DNA of 64,000 nucleotides from Lepus europaeus. Taxonomy: Eukaryota > Chordata > Mammalia > Lagomorpha > Leporidae. The position numbers and the translations under genes were made by a program. Below, one piece after another: positions 23,777-35,345 of this stretch (within the stretch, counting starts at the first letter, position 1; every line of letters starts with the position of its first letter). The notes beneath the pieces are model-generated. The model saw only the letters and a list, made by a program, of their open reading frames with translations, did not search any database and had not been told where the DNA came from. The stretch lies in NCBI RefSeq assembly GCF_033115175.1, contig NC_084838.1:68974468-69038467 (forward strand). Direction: 5' to 3'.

Positions 23777-25654
23777 AATGCACTTATCATTTTAATTACT
23801 CATAGTTTCATTACCTCATGTCATCACTCACAGGAAGGGAAAGCTGATAAGTTTTGTTTTGGGCGTGTAAGATTCAGCCACCTGTAAGTTTTCCCAGAAG
23901 AAATGTGAAATAGAGTTAGCTGTATGCTGCTAAGGTCAGGAGAAAGCAGAGACATTGAAGCTGGAGCCGTGAGTACATACTTGGTGATGGAAGCCAAAAG
24001 AATGAAAGATCTCTGGCTTTTCTGGGCCTCATTTCCCTTCTCAAAAGGTATGATAAGGCTCCTCCAACTCAATCTCCAAACATGCCCAGGGATAGAATGG
24101 AAGGGTTTTAGAGTCAACCCCCTACGGCTGTATTGTATGATAAGCCAGTGTTCGCACATGCATTATTTATGAGCACAAAGAGAACATCATGATAAGATCT
24201 GTGCCTTAAAGAGTTTATATAATGGAAGAATAAAAAATGAGAGAAGCTGTAAAAGAGTCTTCAAGTAGTCACCTATGTGAGTAAGAATGAAAACTTAATC
24301 TGAGCAAGGCAGTGGGCATAGAAATGAGGACATAGAATTGGGAAATACTTGTGCTAATTACTCTTTCAGACCCACTGACGTTGTAAAGGATCGGTTGTGA
24401 GGAGATAAGCACAAAACGTTCTACGTATTTTCACAGAGAAATGGAGCATCATCAGGATATGATGCAACATCTAACCTAATATTGCTTCACTTACCCATGG
24501 CTTTTCATGACTCGCAACTTCACTACCCCGTGGCTTTTACATGACACGTTTTTTCCTGCACTACTGTTTCTGTATTTCTCTGTCATCTATGTGTTTCCAT
24601 ATGACTCACATTCAAACTCCTCACAAGAGAATATTGTCAGTTAAAATGAATCACTAGCCTATAAAGGGTAGCCTTATGGAGAAGAAAGCTTTTTTAAAAA
24701 TATTTTATTTGTTTGTTTTCATTTTATTTGAAAGACAGGGAGACACAGAGAGAAATCTCCTGTCCACTGGTTCATGGCCCAAAGGCCCACAATAGTCAGG
24801 CCTAGACTAGGCCAAAGACAGGAGCCCAGAACTTAATCTGGGTCTTCCACGTAGAGGTACTTCAGTGTGGGAAATGGACATCCTGAGCGACATCTTAATC
24901 ACTGTGACAAATGTCCACCCAAAGAGAAAGCTTTTATATCTCCTCATGGGTTTCGCTTAAGTCAGATTCTATTCCTTCTTCAGTGGAGCATTTATGTACT
25001 TTTAGTCCAAATATATAATCTGTTAAATTCAGGAAAAAAGCTTGATGTGTCCAGATTACTTTCCAGGTGAGACGAGTGGTTTCCAGCTGCTGAGAAGCCT
25101 CACAGAGAGTAATCAATTTCTCAGTCTCTTTCTCAATTGTGAAGCTCAGAAAATTAATTTTAATTAATTTGAAAATATGCCGATTCTGGGTTTCTCTCTC
25201 CAGTAAACTTAAATATGTCCATTGATCCACTGTAAGAAAAAAGTAAAGGTTTTCCAGATAGACAGTGAAGGGATGTCCCTGGCTGAGAAGCTGTGCAGTA
25301 AGCCTAGAAAGAAACAGGTACAGGGTGAGAAAGACCAAAGGGTCCAGGAAAGAAATGAAGCTACTTAACAATATATTTGTTCATGCTGACGCCAGATGGC
25401 AATTCTGTGAAAATTTTGGACTAATTCATGAAAAGTGCAAAACATTAGGCAAATGAAACAAAGACAATTATTACTATAGGAAAAATACCCATTTTGTGTG
25501 CCATAAAATGCTCTAGGAAGCATAATTTTTTAATCTCTGAACTCCCACAAAAACAGAGAAACTGTGTAGATAGAAATTTAGACAACATGTACAACAAAAC
25601 TAGGTGGCAGGTTTCCCAAGAACATTAACATACAGGTAGTTATAAAGCTTCTAG
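23777..25654. other. Unassigned intergenic DNA
   Basis: Holds one ancient CSINE (24694-24920). A minus-strand frame of 145 codons at 24934-25371 shows no motif I recognise. Confidence 0.45.
24694..24920 (-). mobile_element. Ancient CSINE, internally deleted
   Basis: Short antisense copy. Flanks AGAAAGCTTTT on each side (about 24683-24693 and 24925-24936) suggest a target duplication. Confidence 0.7.
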
Positions 25655-25668
25655 AAAAAAGCATAAGA

Positions 25669-25976
25669 GGGGCCAACACCGTGGCTCACTTGGTTAATTC
25701 TCTGCCTGCGGTGCCAGCATCCCATATGGGCGCTGAGTTCTAGCCCAGGTTGCTCCTCTTCCAATCCAGCTCTCTGCTGTGGCCTGGGAAGGCAGTGGAG
25801 AATGGCCCAAGTGCTTGGGCCCTGCACCTGCCTGGGAGACCAGGAGGAAGCACCTGGCTCCTGGCTTCGGATCCGGCAGTGCCGGCCATAGCGGCCATTT
25901 GGGGAGTGAACCAATGGAAGGAAGACCTTTTTCTCTATCTCTCTTTCACACTAACTCTATCTGTCAAAAAAAAAAA
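25669..25976 (+). mobile_element. CSINE, short-form subfamily
   Basis: 14-bp duplication AAAAAAGCATAAGA at 25655-25668 and 25977-25990; lacks the GGCGCCGGATTCTG block of the CSINE2 type. Confidence 0.94.
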
Positions 25977-25992
25977 AAAAAAGCATAAGAAA

Positions 25993-27672
25993 AAAAAAAT
26001 TGTAACCTTTTAACTAGGCATCCTTGCCAGTGTTTCTTGCCTTCTATCTTTTGAATGATAGCCACTCTGATAGGGGTGAGGTGATATCTCATTGTGGTTT
26101 TCATTTGTATTTCTCTGATGGCTAGTGATGCTGAGCATTTTTTCATATATTTGTTAGCCATTTGTGTTTCTTCTTTTGAAAGCTGTCTATTGAGGTCATT
26201 TGCCCATTTCGTCATTGGATTGGTTTTTGTTGTTGAGGTTTTTTTAGTTGTTGATATATTCTGACTATTAATCCTTTGTCAGATAAATAGCTTAAAATAT
26301 TTTTTGCATTTTGTTTGGTGTCTCTTCACTCTACTGATTGTCTCTGTTGCTATACAGAAGTTTCTGAGTTTTATATAATCCCTTTTCTCTAGTTTTGCTT
26401 TTGTTTTCTGTGCTTTGGGGGTCTTATCCAGTAAGTTATCATCTACACTAATGTCTTGGAGTGCTTTCCTTGCATTTTCTTCCAACAACCTCATAGTCTC
26501 AGGTCTTAAATTTAGGTCTTCGATCCATCTGGGGTAGATTTTTGTATATGGTAAGAGGTAGGGATCTAATTTCATTCCTCTACATATAAACATCCAATTT
26601 TTCCAGCACCATTTATTGCAGAGATTATCCTTTCTCCAAAATATAATCTGGATACTTTGTCAGAACAGTTGGCTGTATGTATGTGGATTAATATCTGGTC
26701 TCTTTTTTTCTACTCCACTGATCTATGTGCCAGTTTTTATGCCAGTACACTGCTGTTTTAATTACTATAGGTTTGTAGTACGCTTTGAAGTCAGATACTG
26801 TGATGCTTCCAACTTGATTTTTTTTTTTTTTTTTTTTTTTGCTAAGCATCATTCTGGCTATTCTGGATCCTTTGTAATTTAATAGGAATTTTAGGATTCT
26901 TTTTTCTAATTATGTGTAGAATGTCATTGATGTTTTGATAGGGATTTTATTAAATATATAGATTTCTTTAGGTAGTATAGACATCTTAATTATATTAACT
27001 CTTCCAGTCTATGAGCAAGAAACTGAAGGACTTGTGGAAAATTGTAAAAATTTACCAGAGTCTAACCTGCTGAAAAACAAAAAAGTTTCAAGAAAGGTCA
27101 GTTAAAAAGTTTCAAGAAAGGTCAATTTCTGGGAAACTGCAACTTAGCAGATAACAGGGAATACCAGTTTGGAAACCCCCCTTGTGCAATGGTTAAGATA
27201 AGTAAAACTGATGTGTACTAAGATAAGTAAAACTGCTGTATACTAAGATAAGTGAAATTACTGTAAACGAAAACCCCATTCCCCTTTGTATTCACTTGCT
27301 TAAAATAATTTTGTGGTTTTTGCCTTTAAATACTGCCTGTAACCCTCGTCCAGCACCTCACTCTCTCAGGAGGGAGGTGTCTGTTTTGCGCAAAATGTAA
27401 ATAAACTGCCTCTTGTGCTTGCATCGCCGGTGTCCGGAGTCTGAATTTCTGGGTCCCCAGAGTGCTACCCAGGACCCCGCCAGCTTTGGGTCCTTCAAAA
27501 CATGATTCCATTTTTTTATATCCTTGAGAATTTCTTTCATCAATGTTTTATAATTTTCATTGCAGAGATCTTTTACTTCTTTGGTTAAATTTATTACTAA
27601 ATATTCACTTTTGGTGGCTATTATGAATGGGATTATTTTCTTGGTATCTCATTCATCAAGTTTATCATCAGT
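25993..27672 (-). mobile_element. Old L1 ORF2 C-terminal relic, antisense, interrupted by a solo LTR
   Basis: 25993-27019 and 27502-27672 are one continuous antisense L1 ORF2 C-terminal region, matching the pattern of 13.3-14.3 kb but more diverged and with a poly(T) run at 26819-26840. The LTR at 27024-27497 separates them, and the L1 text resumes cleanly after the 4-bp duplication. Confidence 0.82.
27024..27497 (+). mobile_element. Solo LTR of an ERV1-type endogenous retrovirus
   Basis: 474 bases bounded by TGAAGGAC and GTCCTTCA (8-bp inverted ends) with a 4-bp target duplication AAAC at 27020-27023 and 27498-27501. AATAAA at 27400-27405 is the likely poly(A) signal. The upstream U3-like part holds a 21-bp repeat (27080-27100 and 27104-27124) and three 25-bp units each with AGATAAG (27196, 27221, 27246). 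No internal viral sequence remains. Confidence 0.88.
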
Positions 27673-27675
27673 GCA

Positions 27676-27930
27676 TTTTTAAAGATTTATTTATTTATTT
27701 CAAAGTCAGAGTTACACAGAGACAGAAGGAGAGGCAGAGAGAGATGTCTTCCATCCATGGGTTCACTCCCCAGATGGCTGCAATGGTTACAGCTGCACTG
27801 ATCTGAAGCCAGGAGCCAGGAGCTTCCTCCTTCTTCCAGGTCTCCTACACGGGTGCAGGGGCCCAAGGACTTGGGCCATCTTCTACTGCTTTCCCAGGCC
27901 ATAGCAGAGAGCTTGATCAGAAGTGGAGCA
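27676..27930 (-). mobile_element. CSINE, 5' truncated by rearrangement
   Basis: Antisense from the tail complement to AAGTGGAGCA, where it joins unrelated L1 sequence. Confidence 0.85.
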
Positions 27931-27931
27931 A

Positions 27932-28038
27932 TGGGGTGAGGTGAAACCTCATTGTGGTTTTGATTTGCATTTCCCTGATGGATCCTGAGCATTTTTTCAA
28001 GTGTCTGTTGACCATTTGAATTTCCTCTCTTGAGAAAT
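27932..28038 (-). mobile_element. Short L1 ORF2 C-terminal fragment
   Basis: Matches 13378-13490 closely (GTGGTTTTGATTTGCATTTC and following), antisense. It abuts a truncated CSINE at 27930, so the junction is a rearrangement or deletion. Confidence 0.7.
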
Positions 28039-28213
28039 GTATGTTCAATTCAGTGAGAAATAATCACCTTTTGACTATTAGTATTAACCATGGAGGGCTT
28101 TGTAGGGAGTCTGGGTAGCACAGAACCCAGGAGCCCTGAGTTCAGATGTTACAGTAAAACTGTTTGGTTCCCAAATGATTATTTCTGAAAGGAATTCTTA
28201 AAACCTTGCCATT

Positions 28214-28556
28214 GGCCAGCGCCATGGCTCAATAGGCTAATCCTCCGCCTGCGGCACCAGCACACCAGGTTCTAGTCCCGGTCGGGGAGCTGAATTCTGT
28301 CCCGGTTGCCCCTCTTCCAGGCCAGCTCTCTGCTGTGGCCTGGGAGTGCAGTGGAGGATGGCCCAAGTGCTTGGGTCCTGCACCCCAGGGGAGACCAGGA
28401 GGAAGCACCTGGCTCCTGGCTTCGGATCAGTGCGGTGCACCGGCCGCAGCACACTGGCTGCAGTGGCCACTGGAGAGTGAACCAATGGTAAAAGGAAGAC
28501 CTTTCTCTCTGTCTCTCTCTCTCACTGTCCACTCTGCCTGTCAAAAAAAAAAAAAA
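28214..28556 (+). mobile_element. CSINE2-type SINE
   Basis: Full length with 15-A tail. Flanks AAAACCTTGCC and AAAACCTGCTG give only a rough duplication. Confidence 0.92.
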
Positions 28557-28921
28557 ACCTGCTGTTTCTGCATTTTTGTCCCTCCTCCCTCCTCCAGACA
28601 CAGATTCCATTTTCTCCCCAGTTGTGGCACGGCTGGGGCTGGGACACACCTGCCCCAGCGAGGGTGCCTGGGAATTGTACAAACTCCCAAGTTCTTAAAG
28701 TGCAGAAGCCACAGGGGAGGAAAAACTTACTCCAAAAATTCAAGTTTAGTAGCCAGTGTTAAATAACACTTGTTAAGAATGTGTATTAGTGTTATTCACG
28801 TCAACAATGCCTTTCAATCACTGCAGAAAACCTCAGAGACATCGGAAACTGATGAACTGATTTGTAATATTCCAATATGGTTGATCTGATAATTTAAAAT
28901 CTGTTAGGAATGATAAGTAGT

Positions 28922-29217
28922 TTCTTTTAAAGATTTATTTATTTTATGTGAAAGTCAGAGTTACACAGAGAGAAAAGGAGAGGCAGAGAAAGAGAGAGAG
29001 GTCTTCCATCCACTGGTTCACTCCCTAGTTGGCCACAACAGCTGGAGCTGCGCCGATCCAAAGCAAGGTGCCAGGAGCTTCTTCTAGGTCTCCCACATGG
29101 GTGCAGGGGCCCAAGGACTTGGGCCATCTTCTACTGCTTTCCCAGGCCTTAGCAGAGAGCTGGATCAGAAGTGGAGCAGCTGGGACTCAAACTGGTGCCC
29201 ACATGGAATGCTGGCAC
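28922..29217 (-). mobile_element. Older CSINE, 5' truncated
   Basis: 11-bp duplication TGATAAGTAGT at 28911-28921 and 29218-29228. Confidence 0.92.
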
Positions 29218-29285
29218 TGATAAGTAGTGTTCTTATGAAGAAAATTCAAATAATTTTACTTCTTAAAAAGTTACAGGTTATGGCG

Positions 29286-29419
29286 TGCACACACACACAC
29301 ATGTAACAATGGCCAACTTTGATTCTGTTAATTCTGACACACACACACACACACACACACACCACACCACACCATACCACACACAATCACCCACGGCCAA
29401 CTTTAATTCTGTTAATTCT
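29286..29419. repeat. CA microsatellites in an 84-bp imperfect tandem duplication
   Basis: GGCCAACTTTGATTCTGTTA (29311) recurs at 29395 with one mismatch; CA runs lie before each unit (29287-29300, 29337-29362). Confidence 0.85.
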
Positions 29420-29658
29420 TCCTCACCCTGACTGATCGCTCTGTATCGCCTCACAGCTGCTACTCTCCTTAGCACCAATGGGGACCACGTGTGGATCTGA
29501 AGGAGGCTGCGGACCTGTTTTCACAGAGATGGGGAAAAACAAGCGATCCACCCCAAAACACACCCAGGAGTCACATTCAATTTTCCACAAATGCAAACAA
29601 CATCACTTTGAACGTTTCTGGCAAAGTTTGTGGGGTTTTTGGTTTCAATTTTATTTCT

Positions 29659-31907
29659 TTTTTTTAATTTTTTAAAAACTTTTATTTAATGAATATAAAT
29701 TTCCAAAGTACAGCTTATGGATTACAATGGCTTCCCCCCCCCCCATAACTTCCCTCCCACCCACAACCCTCCCCTTTCCCGCTCCCTCTTTCCTTCCATT
29801 CACATCAAGATTCATTTTCAATTCTCTTTATATATGGAAGATCAGTTTAGTATATGTTAAGTAAAGATTTCAACAGTTTGCACCCACATAGCAACACAAA
29901 GTGAAAAATACTGTTGGAGTACTAGTTATAGCATTAAATCACAATGTACAGCACATTAAGGACAGAGATCCTACATGATATTTAAAAATTGATTAATTTT
30001 CTATGCAATGTCCAATTTAAAACCAATGTTTTTTTATTTTCAATTATCTTTATATACCGAAGATCGATTTAGTATATATTAAGTAAAGATTTCATCAGTT
30101 TGCACCCACACAGAAACACAAAGTGTAAAAATACTGTTTCAGTACTAGTTATAGCATTACTTCACATTGGACAACACATTAAGGACAGATCCCACATGAG
30201 ATGTAAGTACACAGTGACTCCTGTTGCTGACTTAACAATTTGACACTCTTGTTTATGGCGTCAGTAATCTCCCTAGGCTCTAGTCATGAGTATATATGCA
30301 CCTAATTACAGGGCACCGGTTTATTTAAAAGATTTGTTAAGGGACTTATAGGGAGACTTAGACCCCAATACAATAGTACTGGGGGACTTCAATACTCCAC
30401 TCTCAGAAATAGACAGATCAACAGGACAGCAGATCAACAAGGAGACAGTAGATTTAAACGACACTATAGCCCAAATGTATCTAACAGATATCTACAGAAC
30501 TTTTCATCCTACACATAAAGAATTTACATTCTTCTCAGCAGTACATGGAACCTTCTCTAGGACTGACCACATACTAGGCCATAAAGCAAGTCTCAGCAAA
30601 TTCAAAAGAATTAGAATCATACCATGCAGCTTCTCAGACCATAAAGGAATGAAGTTGGAAATTAGCAACTCGGGAATCCCTAGAGCATATGCAAACATAT
30701 AGAGATTGAATAACATGCTCCTGAATGAACAATAGGTCATAGAAGAAATCAAAAAAGAAATCAGGCTGGCGCCGCGGCTCACTAGGCTAATCCTCTGCCT
30801 TGCGGCGCCAGCACACCGGGTTCTAATCCTGGTCGGGGCACCGATCCTGTCCCGGTTGCCCCTCTTCCAGGCCAGCTCTCTGCTGTGGCCCGGGAGTGCA
30901 GTGGAGGATGGCCCAAGTCCTTGGGTCCTGCACCCCATTGGAGACCAGGATAAGCACCTGGCTCCTGCCATTGGATCAGCACGGTACGCCGGCCGCAGCG
31001 CGCCTACCGCGGCAGCCATTGGAGGGTGAACCAACAGCAAAAGGAAGACCTTTCTCTCTGTCTCTCTCTCACTGTCCACTCTGCCTGTCAAAAAAAAAAA
31101 AAAAGAAGAAGAAAGAAATCAAAAATTTTCTGAAAGTAAATGAGGATAATAGCACAACATACCAAAACTTATGGGATACAACAAAAGCAGTGTTAAGAGG
31201 AAAGTTTATATCAATAGGTGCCTACATCAAGAAATTGGAAAGGCACCAAATAGATGAGCTTTCAAGTCATCTCAAGGATCTAGAAAATCTGCAGCAAACC
31301 ATACCCAAATCTAGTAGGAGAAGAGAAATAATTAAAATCAGAGAAGAAATCAACAGGATTGAATCCAAAAAAAATTACAAAAAATCAGCCAAATGAGGAG
31401 CTGGTTTTTTGAAAAAATAAACAAAATTGACACCCCATTGGCCCAACTAACTAAAAAAAGAAAATACCCAAATCAATAGGATCAGAGATGAAAAGGGAAA
31501 CATAACAACAGACTCCACAGAAATAAAAAGAATCATCAGAAATTACTACAAGGACTTGTATGCCAGCAAACAGGGAAACTTACCAGAAATGGATAGATTC
31601 CTGGACACATGCAACCTACCTAAATTGAACCAGGAAGACATAGAAAACCTAAACAGACCCATAACTGACACAGAAATTGAAACAGTAATAAAGGCCCTCC
31701 CAACAAAGAAAAGCCCAGGACCAGATGGATTCACGGCTGAATTCTACCAGACATTTAAAGAAGAACTAACTCCAATTCTTCTCAAACTATTCAAAACAAT
31801 CGGAAAAGAGGGAATCCTCCCAAATTCTTTCTATGAAGCCAGCATCACCTTAATTCCTAAGCTGGAAAAAGATGCAGCATTAAAAGAGAATTACAGACCA
31901 ATATCCC
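29659..31907 (-). mobile_element. L1 insertion with large 5' inversion (twin priming) and a nested CSINE
   Basis: A perfect 19-bp target duplication (TGGTTTCAATTTTATTTCT) is at 29640-29658 and 31908-31926. 29659 to about 30290 is antisense L1 3' UTR starting at the poly(T) tail. From about 30291 to 31907 the L1 is in the opposite, plus, orientation. It encodes the end of the ORF2 endonuclease domain (GDFNTPLS at 30382-30405, FSDHKGMKLE near 30635) through the start of the reverse transcriptase ([13 protein letters not shown] at 31710-31748, NYRPISL at the 5' break). The C-terminal half of ORF2 is missing at the junction. A CSINE sits at 30764-31111. Confidence 0.92.
30764..31111 (+). mobile_element. 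CSINE2-type SINE nested in L1 ORF2
   Basis: 10-bp duplication AAAGAAATCA at 30754-30763 and 31112-31121; the ORF2 text EEIKKEIKNF is restored across it. Confidence 0.94.
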
Positions 31908-31926
31908 TGGTTTCAATTTTATTTCT

Positions 31927-33365
31927 GCTCTGATCCTTATTATTTTTTTCCTCCTGCTAATTTTGGGTTTGGTTTATTCTTGTTTTTGTAACTTCTCAAG
32001 ATGCATCATTAGATCATTTATTTGAGACTTTTCTCTGTTTTTAATGTAAGCACTTAATGTTGTAAACTTCCCTCAATATTGTTTGTGCTGTACCTCACAG
32101 ATTTTGATATGTTGTGCTTTCATTTTCATTAATTACAAGGAAATTATTTATTTTTTGATTTATTTGATGACTCATTGGTCTTTCAGTAGCATGTTGCTTA
32201 ATTTCGTAAGTGTATAAATGTTCTATTGTTTTTCTTGTTGATTTCTAGTTTTACTCTTTTGTGACCTAGGAAGATACATGCTATGATTTCAGTTTTTTTA
32301 AATTTACTGAGATTTGATTTGGGCCTAATGTATGGTCTATATAAGAGAATTTTCCATTGGTTGGTGAGAAGAATGTGTATTCTGTAGCTGTTGGGTGAAA
32401 TGTTCTGTAAATGTCCATTAGGTCTACTTGCTCAACAGTGTGGTTTAACTCAATGTACCTTTGTCAATTTTCTGTCTGGACGATCTGTCTATTGATGATA
32501 GTACAGTATTGAAGTCTCCCCACTGTTATTGTATTGGAGTCTATCTCTCCCTTTTGGTCTAATAGTGTTTGCTGTATATATCTGGGCGATCTTATGTTGG
32601 ATGCATATTTATCTATAATTATTGTATCTTTTTGTTGAGTCAATGCTTTTACCAATATATATTGTCCTTTGTGTCTCCTCACATTTTTGTATTTAAGTTC
32701 TGTTTTATTTGACATGAGTATAGCTACAACTACTTGTTTTTGGTTTCCATTTGCCTGGTTTATCTTTTTTTTTTAAGTACTTATTTGAAATAGCAAGAGA
32801 GAGAGAGAGAGAGAGAAAGAAAGTCTTCCATCCACTGGTTCACTCCCCTAGATGGCTGCAACACCCAGGGTTGGGCCAGACAGAAACCAGGAGCCAGGAG
32901 CCAGGAGCCAGGAGCCAAGAGCTTCTTCCAAGTCTCTCACATAGGTGCAGGGGTCTAAGCACTTGCGCTGTCCTCCACTGCTTTCTCAGGTGTATTAGCA
33001 GAGAGCTGGATTAAAAGTGAAGCAGCTGGATCTCAAACCAGTGCCCATACGGGATGCCAGCATTGCAGGCATGTAGCTTAGCATGCTACATGTCCACTAC
33101 AATGCCAGTCCTTGGTATATCTTTTTACAACCCTTCACTGTCAGTCTATATGTATATTTGTGCATTGAGTTTCTTGTAGACAGCATATGGATAGGTCTTG
33201 GTTTTTGATCCATTCAGTGAACCTAAATCTAGGGAATTTAATCTATTTACATTCAGGGTTACTATTGACAGATAAGAACTAACACCTGTCATTTTGTTGA
33301 TTGGTTACTGATTTTACATGTTAGTGAATTTGGTAAGTTCATGTGTTGTCATGATGTCCATTTCA
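31927..33365 (-). mobile_element. Old L1 ORF2 endonuclease-region relic, antisense
   Basis: 31927-32766 and 33113-33365 continue the antisense L1 text that also precedes the younger L1 (29610-29640). They correspond to the endonuclease domain and its upstream side (the complement of the stretch that in human L1 begins CTGCTCTGATCTTAG). Frames are broken throughout. A CSINE lies at 32767-33112. Confidence 0.75.
32767..33112 (-). mobile_element. Older CSINE with expanded 7-bp repeat
   Basis: Antisense, inside old L1. The usual two CCAGGAG units are expanded to four plus a variant at 32887-32921. Confidence 0.88.
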
Positions 33366-33696
33366 TTTTTTTTTTTTTTTGGACAGATAGAGCTAGACAG
33401 TGAGAGAGACAGAGACAGAGAGAAAGGTCTTCCTTCCATTGGTTCATCCCCCAAATGGCCACCTCGGCCGGAGCTACGCTGATCTGAAGCCAGGAGCCAG
33501 GTTCTTCCTCCTGGTCTCCCATGTGGGTGAAGGGCCCAAGCACTTGGGCCATCCTCCACTGCCTTCCCGGGCCACAGCAGAGAGCTGGCCTGGAAGAGGA
33601 GCAACTGGGACAGAATCTGGCGCCCCAACCCGGACTAGAACCCAGTGTGCCGGCGCCGCAGGTGGAGGATTAGCCTATTGAGCTGCGGTGCCAGCC
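33366..33696 (-). mobile_element. CSINE2-type SINE
   Basis: Antisense with poly(T) start; no target duplication recognised. Confidence 0.9.
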
Positions 33697-34799
33697 GGAA
33701 CTGGTTTCTAAAGTCAGTATTGGTTTGCTTAAACGTAGCTTTGATAACATGCAGGTGGGAGTCTGTAGCATTCCCTCAAACTGGCTCCATTAATGTGCAG
33801 CAGGACATGGTCTGTAACACTACTGGCAAGTCTGAGTGATGCTGGGGATTGTGGCACTAGTAAGTGTAGCTGTAGGACTGTGTAATGTGGATGAGCCCGT
33901 CCCCCAAGTCTTGTTGGGAGAGTTAAACTGGTGCTGAGGCTTATAATACCAAAAGCCCTAGTCCTAGGACTGGGGTATGTGAACTGAACCCTGCTCCACT
34001 ACCACAGGGTGACTACCAGATATACAGGAGATTTTACACTGGCAGGTATGAGTCCAGAGAGGTGGAATGCGGGCAGGTTCTTCCCTAGGTCCCATCTAGT
34101 AGATTCCACTGGGTTTGAGGAAATTAGTACTGGTTGGTATACTCCTGGTGTTGGTAGGATACAGGGGAGTTGTTACCCAGATCTCCCAGGGTGGGAGAAA
34201 GTTGTTGGGGATAGTGGTAGCCACCTGCCTGCAGGAGAGCAATGCAAATAGAGCAGTCCAGATACTGCAAGTTATGAGTGAAAATTACTTAAATATTGTA
34301 GTATCAGCATCAATAATTCTAGTACCACAAGGCACAGATGAAAGTACTGCCATTGCTGGGGTTTGTGCCTGGGACTCCCAACACTGGGAGCTTGGAGGTG
34401 TAGAGGGAACTTCCTCATGTTGGGTCTGGATTTTGTGTGGGCTTCTGGTGGTTCCAGCCCCCAAGAAGCTGAGAGGAACCCTCCCAGGTCATGTAGAGTG
34501 AGCACAGCCCAAAACTCCCACAGTTGCAGGTTGTAGGAGGTCTGCTCTCCATCTCGTGAGTCACACTGACTCTGGCTCTGGTCACTTCTGGTAAGTGTGG
34601 AACCAACATCAACTGTGACTCTACACAGCCTATTGAGTCTCATGCTTTAAGGGTTGGGGAGAGAAGAGAATGTGGTTTCCCTTTTCAGAGAAAAGTAGTC
34701 ATTCAGACCCAAATCAGCTCCCCAGGCTGTAGGTAAAGTCAGTAGAAGACTGTGGAATTCTCCTTCTGCCATATTTGGAGCCTACCAGCTCCTCTCCTC
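33697..34799. other. Unassigned, possibly 5' region of an old L1
   Basis: Sits between L1 endonuclease-side DNA and another L1 3' end and has the GC-richer, G/T-biased look of old L1 5' regions in antisense. Open frames of up to 128 codons here resemble no protein I know. Confidence 0.25.
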
Positions 34800-35345
34800 C
34801 AGTCCTTTGTACAGTGTGTAATTCATTATTTTGAACCATAATCATCTCACTGTACTGTGGGGCACTAGAACCTATTACTTCTATCTAACCATGTCTGGGT
34901 ACCTTTCTTCCAAATTCCACCTATCCCCCTTTCTCACCCTTCCCAGTCTCTAGAAAACACTATTCTAAGTTCAGATCAACTTTTTTTAACTTCCACATAT
35001 GAGAGAACATACAGTATTCAACCTTCAGTATTTCGCTTAGTTCTCTAAGCATAATGACCTCCAGTTATGTTCATTTTGCATACAAATGTCAAGATTTCAT
35101 TATTTTTATATCTGAATAGTATTCCATTGTGTATATTTGCCACATTTTCTTTATCTAGTCATCTACCAATGACTCCTAGATTGATTTCATATCCTGGTTG
35201 TTGTGTATAGTACTACAATCATGGGCATGTAGGTATCTCTCATATACTGACTTCAGTTCCTTCAGATATACACCCACCAGTGGGACAGCTCAGTCTCATG
35301 ACAGAACTATTTTTAGTTTTTAAAAGGAAGCTCCATACTATTCAA
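34800..35345 (-). mobile_element. Mammalian-wide L1 (L1M-type) 3' end, antisense
   Basis: The complement carries the old L1 3' UTR and ORF2 tail; on the plus strand the hallmarks are ATGAGAGAACATACAGTATT, TAGTATTCCATTGTGTATAT and the AATGGGATTG-like end. Strongly diverged. Confidence 0.65.

Noticed and set aside
24934..25371. 145-codon minus-strand frame
   Set aside because: No recognisable domain; length is reachable by chance in AT-rich DNA of this size.
28272..28766. 136-143 codon frames on both strands
   Set aside because: Mostly CSINE sequence extended into flanking DNA.
30475..31933. Endonuclease and reverse-transcriptase-like frames that might suggest a retron or other RT system
   Set aside because: Motifs are standard L1 ORF2 and sit in an inverted, truncated L1 with a target duplication.
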